Source: Prolixibacter sp. NT017 (GTDB lineage: Bacteria > Bacteroidota > Bacteroidia > Bacteroidales > Prolixibacteraceae). From it: a stretch of DNA of 64,000 nucleotides. The stretch is from assembly GCF_009617875.1 (NCBI RefSeq), contig NZ_BLAV01000001.1, forward strand, positions 3,100,001 to 3,164,000, in the 5' to 3' direction. Each line of letters starts with the position of its first letter. The stretch's first letter is position 1. Shown one piece after another: positions 55,179-63,773 of this stretch. The notes beneath the pieces were generated by a model, which worked only from the letters and a program-made list of their open reading frames with translations, was not told the DNA's origin and ran no database searches. The position numbers were made by a program, and so were the translations under genes.

Positions 55179-56249
55179 TCAGTGTTTGGCTTCAAATTCT
55201 TTCATCGCCTCAACCAATACTCCCACGCTTTCAATCGGCATGGCATTGTATATCGAAGCTCTGAATCCACCAACACTACGGTGGCCTTTGATACCAACAA
55301 TATTGTGAGCTGCTGCAATTTCAAGAAATTCCTTCTCAAATTCCTCATATCCGGGTGCCATCACGAAGGTCACGTTCATACGAGAACGGTCTTCCGGATT
55401 TGGAATATTCGGAACAAACATCTTGTTGCGATCCAATTCATCGTACAGCAACTTGGCTTTCGCGATGTTTTTCTTCTCCATTTCCTTAATGCCACCATTT
55501 TCTTTCAGCCAGCGAAGCGTCATCAATGCTGCAAATACCGGAACTGTCGGAGGCGTATTGAACATCGATTCCTTGTCGATGTGCGTACGATAATCGATCA
55601 TCGTAGGAATCGGACGATCAACTTTACCCAGAATATCTTTCTTGATAATCACCAGGGTAACTCCGGACGGAGCCAGGTTTTTCTGCGCACCGGCGTAAAT
55701 CACATCGTATTTCTTGATGTCAATCGGACGGCTGAAAATATCTGAAGACATGTCGGCAACAATACGAGCCGGAACATCGAGGTCTTCCAAAATTTCGGTA
55801 CCGAAAATGGTGTTATTGGTGGTAATATGGAGATAATCAACATCCGAAGGCACTTCGTAACCGCGAGGGATGTAGTTGAAATTCTTGTCTTTTGACGATG
55901 CTACTTCAATAACCTCTCCGTAAAGTTTCGCCTCTTTGATGGCTTTGGAAGCCCAGGTTCCGGTATTCAGATAAGCAGCTTTGGTTTTCATCAGGTTAAA
56001 CGGAACCATGTAAAACTGCGTGCTGGCTCCTCCCTGAAGGAACAAAACTTCGTAATCTGCCGGCACCTCCAGAAGTTCTTTCACGAGGTCCCTTGCTTCA
56101 TCCATTACCGCAACGAACTCTTTGCTACGGTGCGAGACTTCCATTACCGATAATCCGGTTCCGGCAAAATTCATTACGGCTTCGGCTGTCCGTTCTTTTG
56201 TGAATTCGGGCAGGATGGAAGGTCCTGCGTAAAAATTATGCGTTTTCAT
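55179..56249 (-). CDS. serC: Phosphoserine aminotransferase
   Basis: Second step of serine synthesis, also used in pyridoxine synthesis. 356 residues; [11 protein letters not shown] at the start, [14 protein letters not shown] (about 74), the PLP lysine in [12 protein letters not shown] (about 191) and the C-terminal [15 protein letters not shown] (about 325) with substrate arginines. First of the serC-serA-DUF1015 run on the minus strand. Confidence 0.96.
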   Translation of the reverse strand: MKTHNFYAGPSILPEFTKERTAEAVMNFAGTGLSVMEVSHRSKEFVAVMDEARDLVKELLEVPADYEVLFLQGGASTQFYMVPFNLMKTKAAYLNTGTWASKAIKEAKLYGEVIEVASSKDKNFNYIPRGYEVPSDVDYLHITTNNTIFGTEILEDLDVPARIVADMSSDIFSRPIDIKKYDVIYAGAQKNLAPSGVTLVIIKKDILGKVDRPIPTMIDYRTHIDKESMFNTPPTVPVFAALMTLRWLKENGGIKEMEKKNIAKAKLLYDELDRNKMFVPNIPNPEDRSRMNVTFVMAPGYEEFEKEFLEIAAAHNIVGIKGHRSVGGFRASIYNAMPIESVGVLVEAMKEFEAKH

Positions 56250-56482
56250 AGTAGAGGAATATTGAATTGTATTTTGAAACTAAAAATTGAGTATTGTCAT
56301 TCAAGGCGATGCGACCCGTTCTCCATTTCATTAAAAATCAAATATTCAAGCAATTATAAAATAGTAAAGAACACATTCCAGGTCGCTTTACTTAAAGACT
56401 GTAAAATTATAACAAATATGAATTTCCTGACAATTATCAGGATAAATGATCTTAAAATTTACAGTATTTTAAATCAATCAAT

Positions 56483-57565
56483 TTAAATAAATGGCAATTT
56501 GACCACTTTTGCTTTCAATTTCTTATTCCGCACCCGGATAAAAATCTCCGTTCCGAATTTGGTATAACCGGTTTTTACGTATCCCATACCGATACCGATG
56601 CCACGAACCGGCGACATACTTCCGGAAGTGACTTCACCAATTACTTCGTCGTCTTCATTCACGATTTCGTAACCATGCCGGGGAATACCGCGATCGATCA
56701 TTTCAAATCCGCGCAAACGACGGGTCACACCTTCTTCTTTCTGGCGGATCAACACATCTTTATCGATGAAATTCTTCTCGTCGGTGAATTTCGTAATCCA
56801 GCCTAATCCTGCTTCGATAGGCGATGTGGTATCGTCGATGTCGTTTCCGTATAAGCAGTATCCCATTTCCAGACGAAGCGTATCGCGTGCGCCCAGACCG
56901 ATGGGTTTGATACCTTCTTCTTTACCGGCCTCGAAAATAGCGTTCCAGATAGCTTCAGCATCCTTGTTATTGAAATAAAGCTCGAAACCTCCGGCCCCGG
57001 TATAACCGGTTGCGGAAATAATCACATCAGGAACTCCGGCAAATTCGCCTACCGTGAAGGTGTAAAATTTGATGGATGATAAATCAACGTTTGTCAGTTT
57101 CTGGAGAATACCGGTTGCTTTCGGTCCCTGGATAGCCAACTGACTAATTTCGTCGGACGCATTCAGCATCTCTGCCTCTTCTGTGTTTTGGCTAACCAAC
57201 CACTGCCAGTCCTTGTCGATGTTGGCTGCGTTAACTACCAGCAGGTATTTCTCCGGCTCGAAACAATAAACCAGTAAATCGTCCACAATGCCGCCTTTCC
57301 CGTTAGGTAAACAAGAATACTGTGCCTGTCCGGGTGCTAATTTCGATGCATCGTTGGAGGTTACCTTCTGGATAAAAGCCAACGCCTGTGGACCGGTTAC
57401 CCAAAATTCGCCCATGTGCGACACGTCGAAAACGCCCACGCCATTGCGCACGGTCATGTGTTCGTCCTTAATTCCGGAATATTCAATTGGCATTTCGAAA
57501 CCAGCAAACTCAACTATTTTAGCCCCGTTGCTGTTATGAATGTCGAAAAAAGCGGTTCTTTTCAT
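56483..57565 (-). CDS. gcvT: Glycine cleavage system T protein (aminomethyltransferase)
   Basis: Transfers the aminomethyl carbon from lipoyl-GcvH to tetrahydrofolate. 360 residues: [31 protein letters not shown] (about 24-54), [20 protein letters not shown] and the Asp-containing [16 protein letters not shown] (about 193) are family features. No gcvH or gcvP is in the window. It is upstream of serC with 233 bp of AT-rich, feature-poor DNA between, so they are probably separate units. Confidence 0.95.
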   Translation of the reverse strand: MKRTAFFDIHNSNGAKIVEFAGFEMPIEYSGIKDEHMTVRNGVGVFDVSHMGEFWVTGPQALAFIQKVTSNDASKLAPGQAQYSCLPNGKGGIVDDLLVYCFEPEKYLLVVNAANIDKDWQWLVSQNTEEAEMLNASDEISQLAIQGPKATGILQKLTNVDLSSIKFYTFTVGEFAGVPDVIISATGYTGAGGFELYFNNKDAEAIWNAIFEAGKEEGIKPIGLGARDTLRLEMGYCLYGNDIDDTTSPIEAGLGWITKFTDEKNFIDKDVLIRQKEEGVTRRLRGFEMIDRGIPRHGYEIVNEDDEVIGEVTSGSMSPVRGIGIGMGYVKTGYTKFGTEIFIRVRNKKLKAKVVKLPFI

Positions 57566-57676
57566 TTCGCTGCTATTTTACATTTGCCCGAAGAAACGAT
57601 GGAAAGAACTTATTATGTGAACCTTGCATCGCACTTCTATTTTTGTTTTTACAATATCGTCTTGCTGTGATGTAGA

Positions 57677-57684
57677 CAAAGCTA
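57677..57684 (-). promoter_or_regulatory. Candidate -7 box of gcvT
   Basis: TAGCTTTG on the minus strand matches TAnnTTTG; the leader would be about 105 nt. I see no glycine-riboswitch-like fold in it. Confidence 0.4.
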
Positions 57685-57744
57685 AGCATTTTTCCTGCCG
57701 GGAAAGCTGAAAATTGTCAACTTGACATAAGGTTCTTTTCATTG

Positions 57745-57752
57745 TATATTTG
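57745..57752 (+). promoter_or_regulatory. -7 box of the Hpt gene
   Basis: TATATTTG, a perfect TAnnTTTG match, 17 bp before the ATG at 57769 and 47 bp before that at 57799. Confidence 0.55.
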
Positions 57753-57768
57753 ATTAACTAATTTACAC

Positions 57769-58143
57769 ATGGTAGAATATTCCCGTAAAAGAGAAAACAT
57801 GGCATATACAGACCTGAATTACCTGCGTAATGTGACGGGTGGAGAACCCGAAATTATCCGAGAAATGATAGAATTATTTATCAGCCAGATTCCGGAGTTT
57901 TCCGAAAACCTGAATAACTATCTGGCTGAGAAAAAATATCTTGAATTGGGGAAAGAAGCTCACAAAGCCAAGTCTTCCGTTCTGGTGGTCGGAATGGAGC
58001 AGCTCGGAAAAGACCTGAAGACACTTCAGCTTCTGACACTTGACGGCAAAGGCGAAGAAACCTATGCTGACTACGTTAAAGAGTTCGACAAGCAATGCAA
58101 CGCTGCCGTCGAGGAATTAAAACTGGAACTGGAAAAACTATAA
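57769..58143 (+). CDS. Orphan Hpt (histidine phosphotransfer) domain protein
   Basis: A 124-residue four-helix phosphotransfer protein. The phosphorylatable His is in KEAHKAKSSVLVVGM (about residue 65), with the usual HxxKSS pattern and the following Gly-Met-x-x-Leu helix. The ATG at 57799 (MAYTDLNYLRNVTGG) gives the compact domain; the ATG at 57769 adds ten residues and would leave only a short leader after the promoter. No hybrid kinase is adjacent, but a protein with an intact receiver domain lies 1.4 kb away (59579-62563). Confidence 0.88.
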   Translation: MVEYSRKRENMAYTDLNYLRNVTGGEPEIIREMIELFISQIPEFSENLNNYLAEKKYLELGKEAHKAKSSVLVVGMEQLGKDLKTLQLLTLDGKGEETYADYVKEFDKQCNAAVEELKLELEKL

Positions 58144-58150
58144 CCAAAAG

Positions 58151-59161
58151 CTACGGATGAACCGGCGTCATGTGTAATACATCGTCGGCAAAATGCCATG
58201 TTGCTTGCTCAACCTGCGGAACAGCTCCCGAGGTGAGTTTGCATGCAATGGTGTGCACGCCGGCTTCCGGAAATGCTTTCTTCACTTTCTCACCGGATGA
58301 TGTTCCGATTTCGGAAAACATTTTCAGCTCAGCTCCTACATCAACCGTTGGGTCCTGGTGTTCCTCATCTTTGTAATAATAGCCCAGAAAAACCGGACAT
58401 TTTACCTTAGCAAATGTCGATTTTTTCATCCCGGCATCGAGCAGCTGCTGAAGATAAACGGTTGCCTCTGCCCGGTAACTCGTGTACCAGTATTGACCAA
58501 TTTTACTATGCGGATCATCTCCGGTAACGCGGTATTTTCCACCATAAACCAGACGTGCAATCTGCAGTCCCCATGGTTTCGATAAGATGAGGCCGGCTGA
58601 TTTCTGGCGTATTTTAATATTCGGCGAATAGAGAATCAGCGCATCGATCATTTTGGGAAAGTTAGCATCCAGCATTAAACTCAAGGTTCCGCCGGTAGAT
58701 GTGCTCATGATAATAACCTTCTTTCCCAGCCGACTGGCAATAACCAAAGCTTCTTTCGCTGTTTCGTACAGGTTGTCTGGCGTCATATCCAGAAGCGGCT
58801 CTTTTGTTACCAGCCCATGTCCCGCCAATCGGGCAAAATAGGCATTGCAACCATATCGCTTCGCGAAATCGGCGTTCACCGGATAACCTTCGTAATAACT
58901 GGCCGAAAATCCCGGAAGATAAAGCAGTACATAGTCCGTTTTTTGATGTACCGAATCGCTGGCCCAAATGATGCGGGCTTCGTTGTCGGGCTTCGTCTTT
59001 ACCGACGATTCCTTTTTATTCACATACCATGCGACAGAATCCAGCGAAACCGGAATCTTCGGCAAGGTATTATCCAATACCGGTTTCGGCATCACCGGCC
59101 CCAACAAATACACAATCACCAGAGCGGCGATAACCAAAAACGGAATGTATCTTTTCTTCAT
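58151..59161 (-). CDS. Membrane-anchored alpha/beta hydrolase
   Basis: A 336-residue protein from the ATG at 59161 (MKKRYIPFLVIAALVIVYLLG), which gives an N-terminal signal anchor. The frame runs on to 59299, but those 46 codons lie in the degenerate palindromic array and are not credible. Alpha/beta hydrolase features: oxyanion region YLPGFSASYYEG, nucleophile elbow IIMSTSTGGTLSL (SxSxG rather than GxSxG), and His in AGVHTIACKLTSG near the end. Lipase, esterase or acyl-transfer activity is possible; substrate unknown. Convergent with the Hpt gene, with 7 bp between. Confidence 0.82.
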   Translation of the reverse strand: MKKRYIPFLVIAALVIVYLLGPVMPKPVLDNTLPKIPVSLDSVAWYVNKKESSVKTKPDNEARIIWASDSVHQKTDYVLLYLPGFSASYYEGYPVNADFAKRYGCNAYFARLAGHGLVTKEPLLDMTPDNLYETAKEALVIASRLGKKVIIMSTSTGGTLSLMLDANFPKMIDALILYSPNIKIRQKSAGLILSKPWGLQIARLVYGGKYRVTGDDPHSKIGQYWYTSYRAEATVYLQQLLDAGMKKSTFAKVKCPVFLGYYYKDEEHQDPTVDVGAELKMFSEIGTSSGEKVKKAFPEAGVHTIACKLTSGAVPQVEQATWHFADDVLHMTPVHP

Positions 59162-59229
59162 CCTTTGCGTGATTCTTAATTCAACAGCAATAATAATCAA
59201 ATACCTGTTACATTGCCTAATGAACGTAA

Positions 59230-59583
59230 AAATAGGGGTTACATAACCCCATTTACCCCGTAGGACAACCCCGTCGACGGAGTGAATTACTGCGTGCACG
59301 CGATGAATTACCCCGACAAAAGGGTCGTTCTACTTCGTTGACGGGGTCTTTTACTTCGTGAATGGGGTTATGATACCCCGCCTACGAGGTAATTTACCGC
59401 GCCAACGAGGTCCGGTCACTGCTTCTCCGGAGTATTTATCCCCACCGACGTGGTTATAAATCCCGCCAAAGGAGTAATTTACTGTACCGGCCCTATAAAC
59501 AATCCCGATACCACGTGTAAAACGAAAGTATAACCAGTCACGTTACTATTCCGGACTGACGTTTACTCCACCGGAGTTCTATT
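59230..59583. repeat. Degenerate ~21-bp palindromic tandem array (about 16 units)
   Basis: Units recur every 20-22 bp, marked by TTAC-like words at 59287, 59308, 59330, 59351, 59373, 59394, 59416, 59436, 59458, 59479, 59500 and on to 59563. The approximate unit is TTACCCCGNCNACGGGGTA, itself an imperfect palindrome; inter-unit palindromes also occur, such as GGGGTTA-ca-TAACCCC at 59235-59250. Copies are much diverged. The array fills the gap between the start of the hydrolase gene and the end of the receiver-PPDK_N gene and touches the latter's stop. Confidence 0.75.
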
Positions 59584-62563
59584 CCTTGAACCGGATGATG
59601 GCCGTTCGTTCCCGGCCGTTCATCAGGATTTCCAACTCATTTTTAAAACGAACGTGTTTGACGAAATTACTTTCCCAAATCACTTCCTGCTTTTTCAGAA
59701 TATCAAGATTCAAAAAGTTCTCCTTTGTTTTATGGGGAACCGAGAAATAGCCCACATTCATTGAGGTAACATTGTGGAAAAAATGCGAGCCCAATGAAGC
59801 ATCCAGCGGGAAATCGGGCAATCCCATTTCGATTATTACCCGCGCATTGTTGATGTTGGCCCAAATGACCGGAATACCCGTGTAAGGGTCGCGTGTTCCC
59901 CAGCGGCCTGGACCAATCAGGACAAACTTCTTCCCTTCTTTTCCCAAACGGTTATTCACTTCCTGAATTTCTTTGGCTATCGCTCTCGTTTCCGTCCGGT
60001 CGAAAGTATCGGTATCGACGTAAACCACGTCATGTATCTCTTCAATCCGGCCGTGTCCCATCCCCCTGTGGGAAACCATCAACGTATTCTCTTCATCCAT
60101 GGCTCCCAAATCGATCGTGATTTCTTCCTCCTGACGAATGAGCGGTTTTATTTGCAGCAAATAGAAAGTTGGCAGACCATATTCACCATTCTCCAGTTCC
60201 ATGGAATATTCCAGCTCGACCGGTGACCCCATGGCCTGTTTAAAAAGATTAAGCAGCAGCTGAAGTGTATCGGAAAGCGGGAGGTGATCGTACTTCAAAA
60301 TATTGGCGAAATCGATCACCCGCGGTCCTTTTTGATCAATCCCCGGAATCAGGTAATCATTTTCCATGTCATACGTCGAAGCACAGTGCGTCAAAACGCC
60401 ATCTTTTTCAGCTTCCACCATTCTATACTGCGTAATCGCCGCGTCTTCGCCGTCCCGGGTCAGATCAAATGAGTCGCGGGTCATATCGATGGCGTAGAAC
60501 TCGCGCTGCGAATCCCGGACCATGTCATGAACCGAACTGTTATTCAGGTTTGGATATTTTGGACAAAACCGGAAGGCTTTCTCCCCTCCGACGACCAGCA
60601 TTCCCAAACCAATACCAGCTACCGCGAAACCATCCTCCGGCTCCATGTAAGAGTAAGGATAGTAATTAAACGATTGAGCCACTCCACTGATGGTCGGGTA
60701 AAACTTTTCATTGCGCTCGTGCCCCACCACTTCCTGGATGATAACCGCCATTTTCTCCTCTTCGATTTTGTAATTGATGGCTTCGAAGTATGAAATCGCA
60801 TCGGGTGTGAAGATGGATGAATAGACCAGCTTCACAGCTGTCATCAGTTGCTCAAAACGAACATCCACATCCGGATGATTATTCGGAATCAGGTAAGTGG
60901 AATAAACTCCCGAAAACGGCCGCAACAATGAGTCCTCGAATAAGCCGCTGGAACGGATGGCTAACGGCCGGTCCATTCGTTTGATGTACTGGAACAGCCG
61001 CTCTTTCAATGTCATGCTCAATTCGGCTTCCAGGAACTTTTCCCGAATGACATTGTAATCGTGATGATGGTACGCTACATGATATAGATTGTTCAATTCC
61101 AGAAACTTGTCAAACTCGATTGCGCCAATTATCGCGGTAGCGGGAAGACGGATATTGATTCCCGGAATCAGCTTTTTCAAATCGAGGTTTTCGATCAGGT
61201 TGCTGATGAAAGCCAAACCACGTCCCTTGCCTCCAAGAGAACCTCTTCCGAGCCGAACGATATAACGGTTGCCTTTTACCAGTTGCGGATCGAAATTGAC
61301 AATTCGTCCCCTGTTTTTCTTTTCCCTGACTTTAGCAAATACATTCAGGCACAAATCGCGAATGCGGCTCGGATCATCAAAATCTTCCACGCGATAGGGC
61401 AACAACTCTTCAGCCATATTAATCTCACCGCGTGCCATCAGCCAGGTTGAAAATGCATTCTGCTTTGCATGATAAACCAACGACTCAACCGGAACCTTGA
61501 TAATCAGCTCTTCAAATTCGTGAAGATTTCGTGCGACAGCAATTTTTTCACCTTTCCCGTTACGGAAGACAAAATCACCGAATCCCAATTTATAGTTGAT
61601 GAATTCACTGATATCCAATGCCAGACTGTCAGAGTTTTTATTGATGAAGTCGGCTCCGATATCTTTCGCCCGTTCTGCATTGGTTATATCGTGCGACTGT
61701 AACAAAATGGGAATGGGGAACCGGAGCGTCCGTTTCACATACTTCAACAGCTCCACTCCCGCATCTTCATCATCTACCCCATTCTTCGCAAATTTCACAT
61801 CCGAAATAACGCAAAGCAGGTATTCACGGTAGTTATTAATGATTTCCAAAGCATCTTCGTAGGTGCTCACCAGCAATAACTTCGGGCGAGCACGCATTTT
61901 CAGAATCATGTGCAATTCATCTGTCGATTCATCCGATACCAGGCTTTGCGTTTGCGTCATCACACTGGTATAGAGCAATGGCAGGTACCGCGAATAATAC
62001 TTCACCGAATCTTCCACCAGCAAGATGATACGGACATTACCCAGTTGCGTGTCGCGCGCCACATTCTTCTTGTCCTCGATATATTTAATCATGGCCATAA
62101 AGACGTTGGTGTTCCCGTTCCACACGAAAACCCGGTCGATAGCGGGGACACCCTCAGCAGCCGAATAGAAATAGGCCAAATCGCTGTTGTTGTTAACCAA
62201 AAGAAGAATCGGAATGCGGGCCTTCACGAAGTGGATATCCTCGGCTGTGCGCAACGGAGCTTCCTTGTCTACTCCCGCCATGATAATCACCATATCGAAG
62301 TGGCGCGTGTTCAGCACCTTCAATGCCTCCTCTGAATTGCTAACACTAGTAAAACGGGGTGCTGCGTACAAATTCAACTGAAGGTATTCACCAAAGATTT
62401 TATCAGAAAATTGTCCTTCACGAACAATCGAATATGCATCGTAATGCGTAGCCACCAGAAGAATCTCCTTCACTTTGGTTGGCATTAATTCCTGAAAAAT
62501 GTCCCGGTCGGTTTTCCTTCTTTTGTAAATGGAAGAGAGTGAAATATTATCGAACTTACTCAT
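59579..62563 (-). CDS. Receiver domain / PEP-synthase-like ATP-grasp fusion
   Basis: A 994-residue protein. Residues 30-170 look like a degenerate receiver (VKEILLVATHYDAY, FDMVIIMAG). Residues 178-325 form a receiver with the expected residues: LLVEDS (acidic pair), VISDVKF (phosphoacceptor Asp), LLQSHD (Ser) and FINKNS (Lys). Residues about 440-830 are a PPDK_N ATP-grasp domain (GRGSLGGKGRGLAFISNL; IRSSGLFEDSLLRPFSGVY; QEVVGHERN). The end has GPGRWGTRDPYTGIPVIW and LGSHFFHNVTS but I see no swivelling-His motif (TSHAAI type) and no PEP-binding barrel, so it is not an ordinary PEP synthase. Possibly a phosphorylation-controlled ATP-dependent phosphotransferase. Confidence 0.83.
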   Translation of the reverse strand: MSKFDNISLSSIYKRRKTDRDIFQELMPTKVKEILLVATHYDAYSIVREGQFSDKIFGEYLQLNLYAAPRFTSVSNSEEALKVLNTRHFDMVIIMAGVDKEAPLRTAEDIHFVKARIPILLLVNNNSDLAYFYSAAEGVPAIDRVFVWNGNTNVFMAMIKYIEDKKNVARDTQLGNVRIILLVEDSVKYYSRYLPLLYTSVMTQTQSLVSDESTDELHMILKMRARPKLLLVSTYEDALEIINNYREYLLCVISDVKFAKNGVDDEDAGVELLKYVKRTLRFPIPILLQSHDITNAERAKDIGADFINKNSDSLALDISEFINYKLGFGDFVFRNGKGEKIAVARNLHEFEELIIKVPVESLVYHAKQNAFSTWLMARGEINMAEELLPYRVEDFDDPSRIRDLCLNVFAKVREKKNRGRIVNFDPQLVKGNRYIVRLGRGSLGGKGRGLAFISNLIENLDLKKLIPGINIRLPATAIIGAIEFDKFLELNNLYHVAYHHHDYNVIREKFLEAELSMTLKERLFQYIKRMDRPLAIRSSGLFEDSLLRPFSGVYSTYLIPNNHPDVDVRFEQLMTAVKLVYSSIFTPDAISYFEAINYKIEEEKMAVIIQEVVGHERNEKFYPTISGVAQSFNYYPYSYMEPEDGFAVAGIGLGMLVVGGEKAFRFCPKYPNLNNSSVHDMVRDSQREFYAIDMTRDSFDLTRDGEDAAITQYRMVEAEKDGVLTHCASTYDMENDYLIPGIDQKGPRVIDFANILKYDHLPLSDTLQLLLNLFKQAMGSPVELEYSMELENGEYGLPTFYLLQIKPLIRQEEEITIDLGAMDEENTLMVSHRGMGHGRIEEIHDVVYVDTDTFDRTETRAIAKEIQEVNNRLGKEGKKFVLIGPGRWGTRDPYTGIPVIWANINNARVIIEMGLPDFPLDASLGSHFFHNVTSMNVGYFSVPHKTKENFLNLDILKKQEVIWESNFVKHVRFKNELEILMNGRERTAIIRFKE

Positions 62564-62708
62564 TCGCCATAGGTTAGATTTACCAACAATTATTGGTAAC
62601 TCGATTCAACAATGAACAACTCCGTCCCTTCCACGAAAGTGTTGCTTCGCTTCATGGTTCCGGAATTGATTTGGTTGAAAATAGCGAAATTTTTACCCTT
62701 ATAAAACA

Positions 62709-62732
62709 AAAAAGGAGGCCGAAGCCTCCTTT
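62709..62732 (-). terminator. Terminator of korAB
   Basis: AAAGGAGGC/GCCTCCTTT stem with a tight four-base loop and T6 run on the minus strand. Confidence 0.88.
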
Positions 62733-62754
62733 TCAATGGTATGTTGTTGATACT

Positions 62755-63771
62755 TTATTCAACCACCCATGTGTTTCCACTGGTCAATAGGTCGTCAACG
62801 CATTTAATCTTTGCTGTCGACTTCACCTCTTCAATCTGGGCTACCATGGCCTCATCATAAGAAGGACCTGGCACGGCACGGATGACTCCCATAGCTACCG
62901 GGAAATCGGGAAGTGCCATGTTAATCAGCAGTTGATGAACGAATCCGTTGGGTTCTGTTACATCGTGAACCAGAATATCGTCGCGGGTAACACCGTCTTC
63001 ACCGATTTTTACCACTTTCAGACGACCACACTCCAGGACCAGACCTTTGTCTTCGTTCTCACCGAAAATCATCGGCTCACCATGCTTCAGCATCAACTGG
63101 TGTTCCTTTTTCATCTTCGGATCGGTGATGGCTGCATGAATTCCATTGTTGTAAATCATACAGTTCTGGAGAACTTCTACGACCGATGCACCTTTGTGTT
63201 TGGCCGCTTCTTCAAAAATTTCCTGGCTCAGTTTGATGTTATTATCCACCGAGCGGGCAAAGAAAGTTCCACGGGCACCCAACACCAACTGTCCCGGAAC
63301 AAACGGGTCTTCCACTGTTCCGTAAGGCGAAGTTTTGGTTACAAAACCTCTGTCGGAAGTTGGTGAATACTGTCCTTTCGTCAAACCGTAAATCTTGTTG
63401 TTAAACAAGATGACATTGATGTCGATGTTACGGCGAATCAGGTGAATGAAATGGTTTCCACCGATGGCCAACGCATCACCGTCGCCGGTAATTTCCCAAA
63501 CACAAAGATCCGGATTGGCACATTTTACACCGGATGCCACTGCAGCAGCACGTCCGTGGATGGTATGAAAACCATAGGTACTCATATAGTACGGAAACCT
63601 GGAAGAACATCCGATTCCCGAAATGACTGCATAGTCTTTATGCGCAATGTTTAGTGAAGCCATTGCTTTTTGAATGGCATTCAAGATGGCATGATCGCCA
63701 CATCCCGGACACCAGCGAACTTCATTATCGCTTTTGAAGTCTTTTATTGTTAATGCTAATTCTTCGGCCAT
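62755..63771 (-). CDS. korB: 2-oxoglutarate:ferredoxin oxidoreductase subunit beta
   Basis: TPP-binding subunit that, with KorA, interconverts 2-oxoglutarate and succinyl-CoA using ferredoxin. 338 residues. CPGCGDHAIL (about 21) with a further Cys at SGIGCSSRFP supplies cluster ligands; the TPP motif is GDGDALAIGGNH (about 95) with NNKIYGLTKGQ (about 124). Family members include pyruvate and branched-chain enzymes, but the KorA tail upstream supports the 2-oxoacid group. Starts 2 bp after the korA stop. Confidence 0.93.
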   Translation of the reverse strand: MAEELALTIKDFKSDNEVRWCPGCGDHAILNAIQKAMASLNIAHKDYAVISGIGCSSRFPYYMSTYGFHTIHGRAAAVASGVKCANPDLCVWEITGDGDALAIGGNHFIHLIRRNIDINVILFNNKIYGLTKGQYSPTSDRGFVTKTSPYGTVEDPFVPGQLVLGARGTFFARSVDNNIKLSQEIFEEAAKHKGASVVEVLQNCMIYNNGIHAAITDPKMKKEHQLMLKHGEPMIFGENEDKGLVLECGRLKVVKIGEDGVTRDDILVHDVTEPNGFVHQLLINMALPDFPVAMGVIRAVPGPSYDEAMVAQIEEVKSTAKIKCVDDLLTSGNTWVVE

Positions 63772-63773
63772 TG

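Noticed and set aside
57566..57768. Glycine riboswitch before gcvT
   Set aside because: I could not find the paired-aptamer pattern; only a -7 box is visible.
59162..59299. N-terminal extension of the alpha/beta hydrolase
   Set aside because: It translates the palindromic array; the signal anchor begins at the ATG at 59161.
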